DNA of 64,000 nucleotides from Flagellimonas algicola (GCF_005937185.1 NZ_VCNI01000002.1:1116001-1180000); one strand, 5' to 3'. Shown: positions 1 through 9,099, counted from the first letter of the stretch. Notes: generated from the sequence alone by a model not told the origin. Made by a program: numbers and translations.

Positions 1-2741
1 GCAGCGCTTCCTTCCATATCAGGAGCAAAGGACAATTTGATGATATCTCCATCCATTTCGGCAGTAACGAGTTCAGGATTGGAATTGGTCATCTCAATGG
101 AAATATCCCTTCCTCTTGAATGCACAAATAAGTCCTTCACAATCACTTCCTTATCCGGACTGCTTATGGGCAATACAAGATCTGGCAGCAAATAGGCTAC
201 GCTAAGCTTGGATGTCGGAGATTTAGAGGCATAGAATTTTGCATTGTAAACCCCATTGCCGTGTGCGGCTACTGCAACAAATCCATCGGTTCTTGTTCTC
301 ACTTGGGGTACAACAACATTTCCGACTATGCAAGGCTCCCGATACCAACGTGTCCTATCCCCATTAAGATAGTATGTTGCATAAAGGCCGGTACTGGTAC
401 CCACATAATATATATTGTTGTTTCCCCCTATGGACAACCATCGCGCAGAAGGGCCATTGCCAGTCCCGTCGCTGTTTTGTTCTAAATTTCCGCTGATGCT
501 TTCCCAAGTCTCACCAGCATTCCTACTCATGAATATACTTTTGATATTGTAATTGGAAAACACAGCAAATACTTTATCCGAATTGTTGGGGTCCACATAA
601 ATTTGGTTGATGTTTCCAGCTGGTAGACCTTTACCGGTTGAAATATCCACAGGTGGTTGGTCATCAATGTTGGCATTTTCCATTTTGAAAATCATACCCG
701 TTGAGGTTCCGTAGTACAATCTGTTGGCGACAGGGTATTTGGACACATCCAATCCGGTAATCAAGGAGCCATCAGGAGTGGCTGTTTGGTCCTGTCTAAC
801 CCAGTTTACCGTGGTCGGGGCATTGGAGAACAATGGAATTTCATCCAAGTTATTATTTCTCCACATGCGGTCACCTGCTGGCATATACATGATGTTGTCG
901 TTGTTCGAATCTAGAATAAAGGGAGCCACAAAATCAAATCCGCTAGCTCCGGAAGGCTGTACCCTTGTAAATGAGATAAACTCACCTGCTTCGTTAAAAT
1001 TAAATCGGAACACCACTCCAAACTGGGCGGAGACATATCGGGTCAGTCCTCCATCAGCTATGGCATTAAAGGAACCATCGCCTCCAAAATCCTCTTCCCA
1101 TGGATCTTTCCCGTTGGTAGAGCTAGTGAACCATGTACCATTATCCTGGAATCCGGCCACTACATCTTGGCTCTTCCCCTCTGGGTCTATGGCAATGGCG
1201 TAGGGTTGTGTGGTAATATAGCCGTTATTTAAGGATGTCCAACTTACAGGTTCGCTGGAAATGGTGATATCCTCGGTCACCTGAACACCGCCATCATTGG
1301 CAGAAATTGCCTTATTGGGATTGGATGGAAGAAATACCAAATTGTGCTGATCGGGATGATGATTGGGGTATAATCCAAAGGTGTCGCTAAAGATGGTGTA
1401 GCCCCCAATCCAGCTTTCAAATCCAGCTGGGGTAGTGAACCCAGAATTTGAACGATACAAATTGGTGCCGCCCAAAAAGACAATGTCAGGGTGGGTAGGA
1501 TGTACTTTCACAACCATATTATAGCCCCCTTGCAGGTTTAGATCACTGGCTATACCCCCAATTCCTATGGGTAAATTGGCCGTTAGATTTACCCACTGTT
1601 CCTCAGGTGTGGTGGCATCGGCTTGGTATCTCCATAAAAAGGCTTCTCCAGCATTGCTTAAATCATAAGAGAAGAAGTAAATTCTATTCTCATCAGACGG
1701 GTCATATGCCATAACAGTTCTTCCAAAGGAAGGAAATAATCCAGCAGGAGTAATGTTGGTCCAAGTCACCCCATCTTCGGAAGTAAAAAAGCCTGCATTT
1801 TCACCTCCAAAAATGTCCACAGTTCCGTAAAGTGTACCGCCTGGGGTTACAATGACTTCGGTTTGACTGTCGAATCCGCTTGGGAGTACTTCATCAAAAG
1901 ACCGCCCTCCATTCTTGGAGCGAAACAATCCATCAAAAGTTGCCGCATAGACATGACCGGTATGTGGATGCACGACCAAGCTATTGATCAAATCAAAGGA
2001 TGAGAATGAGGTTACGTCATTATCCGAAGTGTTGCGCAACGGAAACCAGCTTCTACCATTATTGTTGGATTTAAAAATACCAGAACCTTGGTAAAAAGCA
2101 CCGGGCGCTCCGGCTGAGTTACCAAAACGCTCTCCAGAGGCGTAGTACCAAATATGCTGTTTGTTTTTTCTGGGGTCTTGCACGATAGCCGTTATACTGG
2201 GAGATTGCCTTCTGCGGGTAATCCGACGCCACGTATCCCCGGCATTGGTGGATCTCCAAAGTCCGCCGGAGACCCCCCCAGCAAAAATTATGTCTTCATT
2301 TTTCATGTCCAAGGCAAGTGCCCTAGTCCTTCCCCCAACGTTAAACGGGCCTCTGTTTTTAAAGTAGAAATACTTCTTTTTTGAAGCTTCACTCCCATAG
2401 GATTTGGACATTTGGGATTGGATATCCGTGGAATCAATTTTACCAACAAATTCCGCTTCACGTTCTTTGATGTGCTCCGGAATTTTTTTTGTAAACGGAT
2501 CTTGAACCTGTCTATGCTCATAGGCCATTCGGTCTAAGGCTCGATCTCCAATAGGTTTAGGCGCAACACCAACAGGCCCTTGTTTGCTATCGTAAATTTT
2601 GGTTTGCTTGTACAGACTATGCCCTTTCTGTGGAGCGTCGTCATGTGTCTTTTTTAGGTTCTGTGCCTGTAAACCCGGGAAGGAAAGGGAAATACAGAGT
2701 AAAAAAGAAAGAAGAAGTTGAATGGGTAGTGTTCTTTTCAT
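1..2741 (-). CDS. Secreted BNR/sortilin-like beta-propeller protein, 3' end outside window
   Basis: At least 913 residues read without a stop from an ATG at 2741 to the window edge. Residues 1-22 form a signal peptide (basic start, Leu-rich core, LQAQ end). Asp-box (BNR) motifs recur: STNAGDTW near residue 162, SNNNGRSW near 227, SKNGGRSF near 275, SEDGVTW near 322 and SRNAGETW near 740. Such repeats form beta-propellers in sialidase-like and VPS10/sortilin-like proteins. No sialidase active-site arginines can be assigned, so I do not call an enzyme. In Flavobacteriaceae such proteins usually end in a type IX secretion sorting domain, which would lie outside the window. Related proteins are often annotated as exo-alpha-sialidase or VPS10 domain proteins; exported location is likely, function unknown. 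Confidence 0.85.
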   Translation of the reverse strand, partial: MKRTLPIQLLLSFLLCISLSFPGLQAQNLKKTHDDAPQKGHSLYKQTKIYDSKQGPVGVAPKPIGDRALDRMAYEHRQVQDPFTKKIPEHIKEREAEFVGKIDSTDIQSQMSKSYGSEASKKKYFYFKNRGPFNVGGRTRALALDMKNEDIIFAGGVSGGLWRSTNAGDTWRRITRRRQSPSITAIVQDPRKNKQHIWYYASGERFGNSAGAPGAFYQGSGIFKSNNNGRSWFPLRNTSDNDVTSFSSFDLINSLVVHPHTGHVYAATFDGLFRSKNGGRSFDEVLPSGFDSQTEVIVTPGGTLYGTVDIFGGENAGFFTSEDGVTWTNITPAGLFPSFGRTVMAYDPSDENRIYFFSYDLSNAGEAFLWRYQADATTPEEQWVNLTANLPIGIGGIASDLNLQGGYNMVVKVHPTHPDIVFLGGTNLYRSNSGFTTPAGFESWIGGYTIFSDTFGLYPNHHPDQHNLVFLPSNPNKAISANDGGVQVTEDITISSEPVSWTSLNNGYITTQPYAIAIDPEGKSQDVVAGFQDNGTWFTSSTNGKDPWEEDFGGDGSFNAIADGGLTRYVSAQFGVVFRFNFNEAGEFISFTRVQPSGASGFDFVAPFILDSNNDNIMYMPAGDRMWRNNNLDEIPLFSNAPTTVNWVRQDQTATPDGSLITGLDVSKYPVANRLYYGTSTGMIFKMENANIDDQPPVDISTGKGLPAGNINQIYVDPNNSDKVFAVFSNYNIKSIFMSRNAGETWESISGNLEQNSDGTGNGPSARWLSIGGNNNIYYVGTSTGLYATYYLNGDRTRWYREPCIVGNVVVPQVRTRTDGFVAVAAHGNGVYNAKFYASKSPTSKLSVAYLLPDLVLPISSPDKEVIVKDLFVHSRGRDISIEMTNSNPELVTAEMDGDIIKLSFAPDMEGSA

Positions 2742-2837
2742 ATAGTCGAGATTAAATGAATTAGCCTTTCAATATAACAAAAAGAAGCAGCACTGTTAAA
2801 AAAATCTAAAAAAAATCGATTAACAGGAATCAGCTTA

Positions 2838-2845
2838 CAAAGTTA
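2838..2845 (-). promoter_or_regulatory. Candidate -7 box of the BNR protein gene
   Basis: TAACTTTG on the minus strand fits the Bacteroidota TAnnTTTG -7 element and lies about 97 bases before the ATG at 2741. No clear -33 TTG is seen. Confidence 0.3.
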
Positions 2846-2947
2846 AATTGAGAAATTCCCATTTGTGGTTTATGTTTTCACTGAAAGTTTACCTTGATTT
2901 TGGTTCAAATTTGCTTTTGTTGTGTATCATTGCCCAAAATTTGGTCC

Positions 2948-3673
2948 ATGAGAACTTTGGTGATTGGTGACGTTCATTCAGGTTTTAAAGCGCTAGAACA
3001 ATTGCTAAGGCGGGCGAAAGTGACCACAGATGATCATCTTATTTTTTTAGGGGATTATGTGGATGCTTGGAGTACCGCTGTTGAAACCGTTGATTTTTTG
3101 ATAGAACTGGACAAGAAGTACCAGTGCACCTTTATAAGGGGTAACCATGACGAGCTTTGTAGGGAGTGGTTGCTTACGCAAAAAGAAAACCCACAGTGGT
3201 TGGCTCATGGAGGCGTGGCAACAAGGGACTCTTATTTGGCTGCAAGCAAGGAAAAATGGGAAAAGCACTTGGAATTTTATGCCCAGCTGCAAAACTACTA
3301 TTTAGATAAGGACAATAGACTGTACCTACATGCCGGATATACCAATCTAAAGGGTGTGGAATACGAGTATTTTGACCAGCTATTTTATTGGGACCGAACC
3401 CTTTGGGAACTGGCCAACGCCTTGGATCCCAACATGTCCTCCGATCATCCAAATTTCCCCAAAAGGTTAACCCATTACCAAGAGGTATTTATCGGTCATA
3501 CTCCGCTCTCCAAAATAGGGGAAGCCGTGCCCCAAAAAGGAGCCAATGTTTGGAATGTGGATACAGGAGCCGCTTTTAAGGGAGCGCTGACTATGATGGA
3601 TGTGGAGACGAAGGAGTATTGGCAAAGCGACCCGGTTCACACCTTTTATCCGGGAGAAAGGGGGAGGAACTAG
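2948..3673 (+). CDS. PP1-like serine/threonine phosphatase / metallophosphoesterase
   Basis: 241 residues starting MRTLVIGDVHSG. The binuclear metal-binding signature of the PPP family is complete: GDVH near residue 7, GDYVD near 36, GNHDE near 65, and a downstream GHT motif plus LHAGY. These ligate two metal ions and identify a calcineurin-like phosphoesterase of the bacterial PrpA/ApaH type. The ATG at 2948 is preferred over an upstream in-frame codon at 2894, since family members begin directly with the first beta strand. It is probably cytoplasmic; the substrate could be phosphoproteins or a dinucleotide such as Ap4A. It ends one base before the stop of the convergent HhH gene. Confidence 0.85.
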   Translation: MRTLVIGDVHSGFKALEQLLRRAKVTTDDHLIFLGDYVDAWSTAVETVDFLIELDKKYQCTFIRGNHDELCREWLLTQKENPQWLAHGGVATRDSYLAASKEKWEKHLEFYAQLQNYYLDKDNRLYLHAGYTNLKGVEYEYFDQLFYWDRTLWELANALDPNMSSDHPNFPKRLTHYQEVFIGHTPLSKIGEAVPQKGANVWNVDTGAAFKGALTMMDVETKEYWQSDPVHTFYPGERGRN

Positions 3674-3674
3674 C

Positions 3675-4241
3675 TTAAAACTTACCCGATTTATGCTTGA
3701 TTTGCCATTTGGCCAATTCAGCCCATTGTCCTTTATAGGCCATTTTGGCTTGCATGGGCCATGAAGCTGGATCATGAATGCGGTAGCGGTCACCGCCGGA
3801 ATTAAGTACTTCTTGACATTTTACAGTGGATATTTCCGAGAGATCTTTCCAGGTCTTAATGCCAAAATTATGGAATAGCCCTTCTATTTTTGGCCCTATT
3901 CCTTCCACTATTTTTAAGTCATTTTCCTTTACTCGCTTTTTCATAGCAGCTTTGGCTGCATTGGCGTCAAAACCTTTGGATTTATCTGTTGAAGGAGAAG
4001 CAAGGGAATTGGAGTCGGTTTCTGTTTTTTCCGTTGCAGCCTCATCAACCAGCTTTTTATTGCATGCTTCCAACTCAGATTTCAATCGGGCATTTTCCGA
4101 TTGCAGGGCTTTTATTTCTGCTGAAGAATCAACAACTGTGGCATCTTTTCCTTTTCCAATTAAATAACCCAAGATGCCGGCAATTAGCCCTACTAAAGCT
4201 GGAATAATCCAACACCAAATATTAATATTTTCAGCACTCAT
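3675..4241 (-). CDS. Membrane-anchored helix-hairpin-helix protein
   Basis: 188 residues. One N-terminal membrane segment (about residues 8-28, Gly/Ile/Leu-rich) is followed by a predicted coiled coil (about 40-65), a Ser/Thr/Lys linker and a C-terminal HhH-like domain containing KIVEGIGPKIEGLF (about 115-128) and NFGIKTWKDLSEI. HhH modules of this kind occur in DUF4332-like proteins and at the end of some NADH dehydrogenase subunits, and may bind nucleic acid or protein. The gene begins 10 bases after the OmpA-like gene and is probably co-transcribed with it. No firm function can be given. Confidence 0.75.
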   Translation of the reverse strand: MSAENINIWCWIIPALVGLIAGILGYLIGKGKDATVVDSSAEIKALQSENARLKSELEACNKKLVDEAATEKTETDSNSLASPSTDKSKGFDANAAKAAMKKRVKENDLKIVEGIGPKIEGLFHNFGIKTWKDLSEISTVKCQEVLNSGGDRYRIHDPASWPMQAKMAYKGQWAELAKWQIKHKSGKF

Positions 4242-4251
4242 AATTAGTGGT

Positions 4252-4803
4252 TTAAGGTTTTTCTTGTTCCTTTTTCTGAATCAATGCATAGGACACAGCT
4301 CCAAGATAAACATTGCCTTGCTTTTCCATTTCTTCATCCTGTTGTCCCAATACTTTAATCTGATCAGAAGGGATTCCGGAAATGATAAAATGGTTTTTAA
4401 CGGATTGTGCCCTGGCCAAGCCTAGATTAGGATACGAAGTATTGTTTTCTTCTTTAAGCGAGAAATGTCCAATTATATTGACAACGGAAGAGTCGTTTGC
4501 AATCAGATAATTTCGTAAGGTCTCAACTCCATCTTTCAAATCTTTCGAAATGGGCATTAAAAAAGAGGGGCTGGAAGGATGGAAGTCAAAATTGTCATTG
4601 ATGTTGAGTGTAAAGTTCCCGTCACTTAAGGCAAAAGGGTAGGCTGGGTCCTTACTTTCCTGTTTCAGAACTGCCGAATCTTCCAACTGCTGCGGTTCTT
4701 GACTTGCTTCGTTGAGACACCCGCTGCAGAGATTGAGATACATCCAAGTTCCGATAGCAATAACGGCCACTATCCCTAGCAGGTATAAATTCTTGTTGGA
4801 CAT
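4252..4803 (-). CDS. OmpA-like domain protein with N-terminal membrane anchor
   Basis: 183 residues. An N-terminal hydrophobic segment (about 5-25) is followed by a short linker and a C-terminal OmpA-type domain (about 85-175) with the LARAQSVKNHFIISGIPSDQI block, which matches the helix-strand core that binds diaminopimelate in peptidoglycan. The usual N-terminal beta-barrel is absent, so the protein is more like a membrane-tethered peptidoglycan-binding module. It is the first gene of a two-gene unit with the HhH protein 10 bases downstream. The anchor may instead be a poor signal peptide, since a Cys pair follows it (NLCSGC). Confidence 0.75.
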   Translation of the reverse strand: MSNKNLYLLGIVAVIAIGTWMYLNLCSGCLNEASQEPQQLEDSAVLKQESKDPAYPFALSDGNFTLNINDNFDFHPSSPSFLMPISKDLKDGVETLRNYLIANDSSVVNIIGHFSLKEENNTSYPNLGLARAQSVKNHFIISGIPSDQIKVLGQQDEEMEKQGNVYLGAVSYALIQKKEQEKP

Positions 4804-5156
4804 CGGAACAAAAGTTAGCGTTCGTTCCTACAAAATATTAAAAAAATGCTAAAGAATCAGGGTTTAACCGCTAGAATTCGAGGGACTTATGATAATTGTT
4901 GGTTATTGGCAACAGATCATTTCAACTAAAGAAGTATCAAAAAATGCCAATCATACAATTTTTATGACCAACGGTAACATTCCGTTGAGACCTCATGCGG
5001 AATAATGGGAAATTTGCATTATATATATTAGGTAAGGAACCCTATTTCTCCCGACCAAGTTCCGGCATTGAAATAGGGTTTAATTTAAGTTTGAGTTAGT
5101 TAAGTTGGTTTAAAGAAAGCCGATGCTGCATATGTACAGCAACGGCTTCTTTATTT
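4804..5156. other. 353-bp intergenic region with two strong inverted repeats
   Basis: There is no convincing ORF. It contains the upstream region of the OmpA-like gene, an 11-bp perfect inverted repeat (5038-5048 / 5070-5080) and a terminator hairpin (5117-5148). The region between them resembles the conserved linker seen near two other terminators in the window. Confidence 0.6.
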
Positions 5157-5157
5157 T
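5038..5157 (+). ncRNA. Candidate structured RNA: hairpin, linker, terminator (element C)
   Basis: A perfect 11-bp stem AACCCTATTTC / GAAATAGGGTT (5038-5048 with 5070-5080, 21-nt loop) is followed by the unpaired stretch TAATTTAAGTTTGAGTTAGT and a GC-rich hairpin (5117-5148) with a T-rich tail on the plus strand. The linker aligns with those at 18294 and 51575. No good promoter box was found just upstream, so this could also be antisense 3' material of the ALDH gene. Confidence 0.3.
5117..5148 (-). terminator. Bidirectional-looking terminator after the ALDH gene
   Basis: Arms AAGCCGATGCTG (5117-5128) and CAGCAACGGCTT (5137-5148) pair with one mismatch around an 8-nt loop. It lies 9 bases beyond the ALDH stop on the minus strand and also has a T-rich tract on the plus strand. 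Confidence 0.7.
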
Positions 5158-6710
5158 TAAAGATCAAATTTGATACCCTGCGCCAACGGAAGTTCTGTTG
5201 TGTAGTTGATGGTATTGGTTTGCCTACGCATATAAACTTTCCACGCATCAGAACCACTTTCACGACCACCTCCAGTTTCTTTCTCGCCACCAAATGCTCC
5301 ACCAATCTCAGCTCCGGATGTACCTATGTTTACATTGGCAATTCCGCAATCGCTTCCGGAAGCAGATAAGAATCGTTCTGCCTCTCGTAGATTGTTGGTC
5401 ATAATTGCAGATGACAAACCTTGAACAACGCCGTTTTGTTGTGCAATGGCATCCTCAACGTTACCAGAGTATTTTAAAAGATAAAGAATAGGGGCAAAAG
5501 TCTCTTCCTGCACAATCTGGAAACTGTTTTTAGCTTCCACAATAGCAGGTTTAACATAGCAGCCGCTCTCATACCCATCACCAGTTAGAACACCACCCTC
5601 AACCAAAATGGAACCACCTTCCTTTTCTGCTTCTTCCAAGGCTTTTTGATACATATTCACAGCGTCCGTATCAATCAGCGGTCCTACATGATTGTTTTCA
5701 TCAAGCGGATTTCCAATACGAAGTTGTTTGTAGGCATCGGTGACCGCCTCTTTTACTTGATCGTAAATAGATTCGTGGATGATCAATCTACGGGTTGAGG
5801 TACAGCGTTGCCCAGCAGTTCCCACAGCTCCAAAGACGGCACCAATCACCGTCATTTTAATATCGGCATCCGGTGTAACAATGATAGCGTTGTTTCCACC
5901 AAGCTCCAATAAGGATTTGCCCAATCTGGCAGCTACCGCCTGTGCCACTATTTTGCCCATACGGATGGAACCTGTAGCGGATACAAGAGGAACTCTTGTA
6001 TCCGTAGTCATCATTTCCCCTACCTTATAATCGCCATTGATGAGACAAGAAATACCTTCGGGAAGATTATTTTCTTTTAAAACTTCGGCAATTATGTTTT
6101 GACAAGCCACCCCGCACATAGGTGTTTTCTCGGAAGGTTTCCAAACACAAACATCTCCACAAACCCAAGCTAAAGCTGTGTTCCATGCCCAAACGGCCAC
6201 GGGAAAGTTAAAGGCCGAAATGATTCCAACAACACCCAGTGGGTGGTACTGCTCATACATGCGATGCCCTGGTCGTTCCGAGTGCATCGTCAATCCATGC
6301 AATTGACGGGAAAGGCCAACAGCAAAATCACAGATATCTATCATTTCCTGAACTTCCCCCAAACCTTCTTGGTAGGATTTTCCCATTTCATAGGAAACCA
6401 ATTTTCCTAGAGGTTCTTTAAGCTCGCGAAGTTTTTCGCCAAATTGACGAACCATCTCACCTCTTTGGGGAGCAGGTACCGATCTCCATTCCGTGAAAGC
6501 CGATGTGGCGGCTTGCATTACTTTTTCGTAATCTTCGGATGTGGTGCTCTTTACCTTTCCGATCAACGCTCCATCCACAGGGGAATAAGAAGCAATGGCA
6601 TCTCCTGAACCGAAGTTGTTTGAACCGGTGGAAGTACCTTCGTTTATTTGGTTTAAGCCCAATTTTTTTAGAGCTTCATCTATTCCAAATGATACTGCAG
6701 TTTCTGACAT
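5157..6710 (-). CDS. Antiquitin-type (ALDH7) aldehyde dehydrogenase
   Basis: 517 residues, full length for the family. The oxyanion Asn is in AFNFP (N169), the general base Glu in LLELGGNN (E269), and the nucleophile in GQRCTST (C303). The ELGGNNA block and the C-terminal EIGGAFGGEKETGGGRESG segment are typical of ALDH7, which oxidises alpha-aminoadipic semialdehyde (piperideine-6-carboxylate) to aminoadipate in lysine breakdown with NAD+. A minus-strand TAATTTTG box lies about 35 bases upstream. No lysine catabolic genes are adjacent, so other semialdehydes remain possible. It is monocistronic, with a clear terminator. Confidence 0.9.
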   Translation of the reverse strand: MSETAVSFGIDEALKKLGLNQINEGTSTGSNNFGSGDAIASYSPVDGALIGKVKSTTSEDYEKVMQAATSAFTEWRSVPAPQRGEMVRQFGEKLRELKEPLGKLVSYEMGKSYQEGLGEVQEMIDICDFAVGLSRQLHGLTMHSERPGHRMYEQYHPLGVVGIISAFNFPVAVWAWNTALAWVCGDVCVWKPSEKTPMCGVACQNIIAEVLKENNLPEGISCLINGDYKVGEMMTTDTRVPLVSATGSIRMGKIVAQAVAARLGKSLLELGGNNAIIVTPDADIKMTVIGAVFGAVGTAGQRCTSTRRLIIHESIYDQVKEAVTDAYKQLRIGNPLDENNHVGPLIDTDAVNMYQKALEEAEKEGGSILVEGGVLTGDGYESGCYVKPAIVEAKNSFQIVQEETFAPILYLLKYSGNVEDAIAQQNGVVQGLSSAIMTNNLREAERFLSASGSDCGIANVNIGTSGAEIGGAFGGEKETGGGRESGSDAWKVYMRRQTNTINYTTELPLAQGIKFDL

Positions 6711-6744
6711 TTATAACTTTTTATAGGTGTATTGTTATATTTCG

Positions 6745-6752
6745 CAAAATTA
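6745..6752 (-). promoter_or_regulatory. Candidate -7 box of the ALDH7 gene
   Basis: TAATTTTG on the minus strand, 35 bases before the ATG at 6710, fits TAnnTTTG. A canonical -33 TTG is not apparent. Confidence 0.4.
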
Positions 6753-6784
6753 CGAATATTCCGGATGAACATAGCGAAGATTTC

Positions 6785-7156
6785 CTAAAGGAAAAAATGG
6801 ATTACCAATAATCCTAATCCAATCAAAGCAGGAAGGGCTTGAACGGTAAAAATCTTTTTGGAAGCGGTGAGCGCGCCATAGATTCCTGCAACCGAAACGC
6901 AGCCCAAAAAGAACATGGCAACATAAACTTGCCATTCCAGATTTTCAATGAGTAAGGACCATATCAGTCCTGCCGCCAAAAAGCCATTATATAGCCCCTG
7001 ATTGGCCGCTAGGGTCTTGGTGGGTTCAAACAATTCCTCCGGAAATTTACGGAACACCTTTTTGGCCTTGGTGGTCCAGGCAAACATTTCCAACCACAAA
7101 AAATACAGGTGCAATATGGCAACTAAAACGATTAGTAATTTGGCGACTATTAGCAT
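6785..7156 (-). CDS. DUF1304 family membrane protein
   Basis: 123 residues with four hydrophobic segments (about 3-20, 46-64, 71-91, 101-121) and the family's LEMFAWTT and ANQGLYNGFLA motifs. DUF1304 proteins are small integral inner-membrane proteins without an assigned role. I take the ATG at 7156, three bases beyond the stop of the 3-hydroxyanthranilate dioxygenase; a TTG two codons upstream would overlap that stop. The tight spacing indicates one transcript with the dioxygenase gene. Confidence 0.85.
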   Translation of the reverse strand: MLIVAKLLIVLVAILHLYFLWLEMFAWTTKAKKVFRKFPEELFEPTKTLAANQGLYNGFLAAGLIWSLLIENLEWQVYVAMFFLGCVSVAGIYGALTASKKIFTVQALPALIGLGLLVIHFFL

Positions 7157-7158
7157 GA

Positions 7159-7698
7159 TCAATCTTTTGCAGTAAAACGTTCATCAACAGGCATCACAGT
7201 GCCACAATTATCGCAAGTTCTTAGCCCTTCGGAGCCATAAAAGTGCTCAAAATGGGATAAAAAATCCTTCTCAATATCATGCAGGGTAAAATAAGCCTCG
7301 TAAAGTTTGTGGTTGCAGTTGTCGCAGAACCACAAAAGGCCATCATCAACATTCATGTGGCTTCGTTTGCGTTCCACCACCAAACCTATAGAGCCCTCAT
7401 GCCGCACAGGTGAATGGGGTACTTTGGCCGGATGGAGGTACATATCCCCCGGTCCCAACTTCATTGTTTTCTTCTGTCCTTCCTCTTGAATGTGCACCTC
7501 AATATTGCCTTCCAGTTGGTAAAACAATTCTTCCGTTTCATTATAATGATAGTCTTTACGGGCATTGGGTCCCGCCACGATCATTACAATATAGTCACCA
7601 GCATCTTTATACAGATTCCTATTGCCCACAGGAGGTTTAAGAGTGTCCCTGTTTTCTGCTATCCACTTGTTTAAATTGAAAGGAGCTTGTGCTGCCAT
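7159..7698 (-). CDS. nbaC: 3-hydroxyanthranilate 3,4-dioxygenase
   Basis: 179 residues, the usual size of the bacterial enzyme. It opens the ring of 3-hydroxyanthranilate to aminocarboxymuconate semialdehyde, the precursor of quinolinate, in the cytoplasm. The Fe(II) ligands H51, E57 (in DYHYNETEELF) and H95 are present, as are R47, R99 and E110 for substrate. A C-terminal rubredoxin-like site has CDNC at 125-128 and CDNC at 162-165. The ATG at 7698 (MAAQAPFNLN) is chosen because 29 extra upstream in-frame residues are not part of the family. It is followed immediately by a DUF1304 gene. Tryptophan 2,3-dioxygenase of the same pathway is encoded at 52503. Confidence 0.95.
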   Translation of the reverse strand: MAAQAPFNLNKWIAENRDTLKPPVGNRNLYKDAGDYIVMIVAGPNARKDYHYNETEELFYQLEGNIEVHIQEEGQKKTMKLGPGDMYLHPAKVPHSPVRHEGSIGLVVERKRSHMNVDDGLLWFCDNCNHKLYEAYFTLHDIEKDFLSHFEHFYGSEGLRTCDNCGTVMPVDERFTAKD

Positions 7699-7807
7699 GT
7701 CCAAGATTTTTTGAAAGGTATAAAAAACCTTTTTGCCAGCATAAGCTTTAACAAAAAGACCCATGCATAGCATGGGTCCGAACAATATGTTATGGATTAA
7801 ATAAGTT

Positions 7808-8326
7808 TTATTGCGCCTCTACCTTCATAAATATTTGGGTAAAATAAGGCCTACCATCTTTATCTACTTGCACACTTAAAGTGGTATGGGTAAAATCTCC
7901 TTCTAAAGTGGTTTTATGGGTACTACTATTTAACCAACCTTCCAATGTCTTTTCAGCTGTGGAATAATAGCGGGCCACATTTTCACTCACCTTGACCGCA
8001 TCTATTTCTGATGCAATCTTGGAGGCTCGGGCGTCAAAATTATCGTGACTCAGCTTGTTTTTGGAGATCATGTAGTTGTTATGGTCTTTGGCATGCACAT
8101 AGGAGGAGGGACTATTTTGTAGTGTTGTTGCTCCAATGGATGATCTGTGCTCGTTCACCAGATTCACCAATTCAGATTCCATCTCCTCTGGATCCACGGT
8201 CATTTTTTCATTTTGAAGAAAGGATTCAGCAATAGCTTTTTCTTCTTCAATTGTGGATGACTTGCTACACATGGTCAAGCCTACAACGGCTACGGTCAGC
8301 CACAGGGTGTAAAATACTCTTTTCAT
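7808..8326 (-). CDS. CAP-domain (SCP-like) lipoprotein
   Basis: 172 residues from the ATG at 8326. A lipoprotein signal ends in GLTMC (Cys about 19). The rest is a CAP domain: LVNEHR, then HAKDHNNYM, KLSHDNF, and SENVA, ending in FTQIF. The putative His/Glu cavity residues of CAP proteins are visible. Bacterial CAP proteins are exported and bind lipids or other small ligands, with mostly unknown roles. A longer in-frame N-terminus upstream (to 8365) would spoil the signal peptide. Confidence 0.85.
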   Translation of the reverse strand: MKRVFYTLWLTVAVVGLTMCSKSSTIEEEKAIAESFLQNEKMTVDPEEMESELVNLVNEHRSSIGATTLQNSPSSYVHAKDHNNYMISKNKLSHDNFDARASKIASEIDAVKVSENVARYYSTAEKTLEGWLNSSTHKTTLEGDFTHTTLSVQVDKDGRPYFTQIFMKVEAQ

Positions 8327-8513
8327 TTTCAGGGCTATGCTTCGGGGGTGGTTCTGGCACCCCATATGTTCTAAGAGCTAAACTAGCTGAGAAGCTGCCC
8401 TCAGCCATAAATTTTCCATGGGAATACGAAATTATCCGTCAAGAGGTCAAAAAGCCCCATTTTCAATCAGAATTGCATGAATTCCAGTTCCTTTCGTCGA
8501 TAAAAATTACCGT

Positions 8514-9056
8514 TTAAATGATGATGTTTTGGTCTGAAGATGTTGGATCTTCCTCAAGATTTGGGTGAGGCTGCTCCGCTTCCAAAACCCAAGAAAATAC
8601 CAAAGCACCTATTTCTTTCACCGGATGATAAAAGAGGGATTCCTTTTTTGTGTCCTCATTAATAAAGTTGAAAGAACCCGTAAGCCGTTCAAAAAAGATG
8701 AGCAATGCTCCAATAATTATGGCCACTTTGAGCATCCCAAAAATACCGCCAGCTACCTTGTTTAAAAGTCCAAGCATAGCAAAATCGGCAATTTTGGTCA
8801 GGAACTTACCAGCAAAGTGAATCAACAGAACAATGCCAAAAAAAGTGATAAGAAAGGCTGTGATTTTTAAATACTGCCCATTCCAACCCATGTTTTCGGA
8901 CAAGTGGTCTGCGGTGAGATACGAAAAATGAATGGCGCCATAAATTCCTGCTATAAGGGCCACAAGGGAAGCAATTTCTACAAAAAGCCCATTTTTAAGA
9001 CCCTTATAAAGCCCCCATATCAAAAGAACACCTATAACAATATCCAGAAAGTTCAT
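8514..9056 (-). CDS. CvpA family membrane protein
   Basis: 180 residues from the ATG at 9056 (MNFLDIVIGVLL). Four membrane segments (about 3-20, 25-45, 62-82, 99-122) carry the family's GLYKGLKNGLFVEI and GGIFGMLK motifs. CvpA was named for colicin V production in E. coli; its homologues are inner-membrane proteins linked to envelope homeostasis. The C-terminal tail is acidic and cytoplasmic. It is transcribed divergently from the gene at 9121. Confidence 0.85.
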   Translation of the reverse strand: MNFLDIVIGVLLIWGLYKGLKNGLFVEIASLVALIAGIYGAIHFSYLTADHLSENMGWNGQYLKITAFLITFFGIVLLIHFAGKFLTKIADFAMLGLLNKVAGGIFGMLKVAIIIGALLIFFERLTGSFNFINEDTKKESLFYHPVKEIGALVFSWVLEAEQPHPNLEEDPTSSDQNIII

Positions 9057-9091
9057 TGCTTCGATTTTAACAAATATAGGATATTGATTAC

Positions 9092-9099
9092 TACCTTTG
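9092..9099 (+). promoter_or_regulatory. Candidate -7 box of the 9121 gene
   Basis: TACCTTTG fits TAnnTTTG and places a start site about 15 bases before the ATG at 9121. It supports 9121 rather than the in-frame codon at 9097 as the translation start. Confidence 0.4.

Noticed and set aside
7699..7785. 29-residue N-terminal extension of the 3-hydroxyanthranilate dioxygenase
   Set aside because: The 179-residue form starting at 7698 matches the family length exactly.
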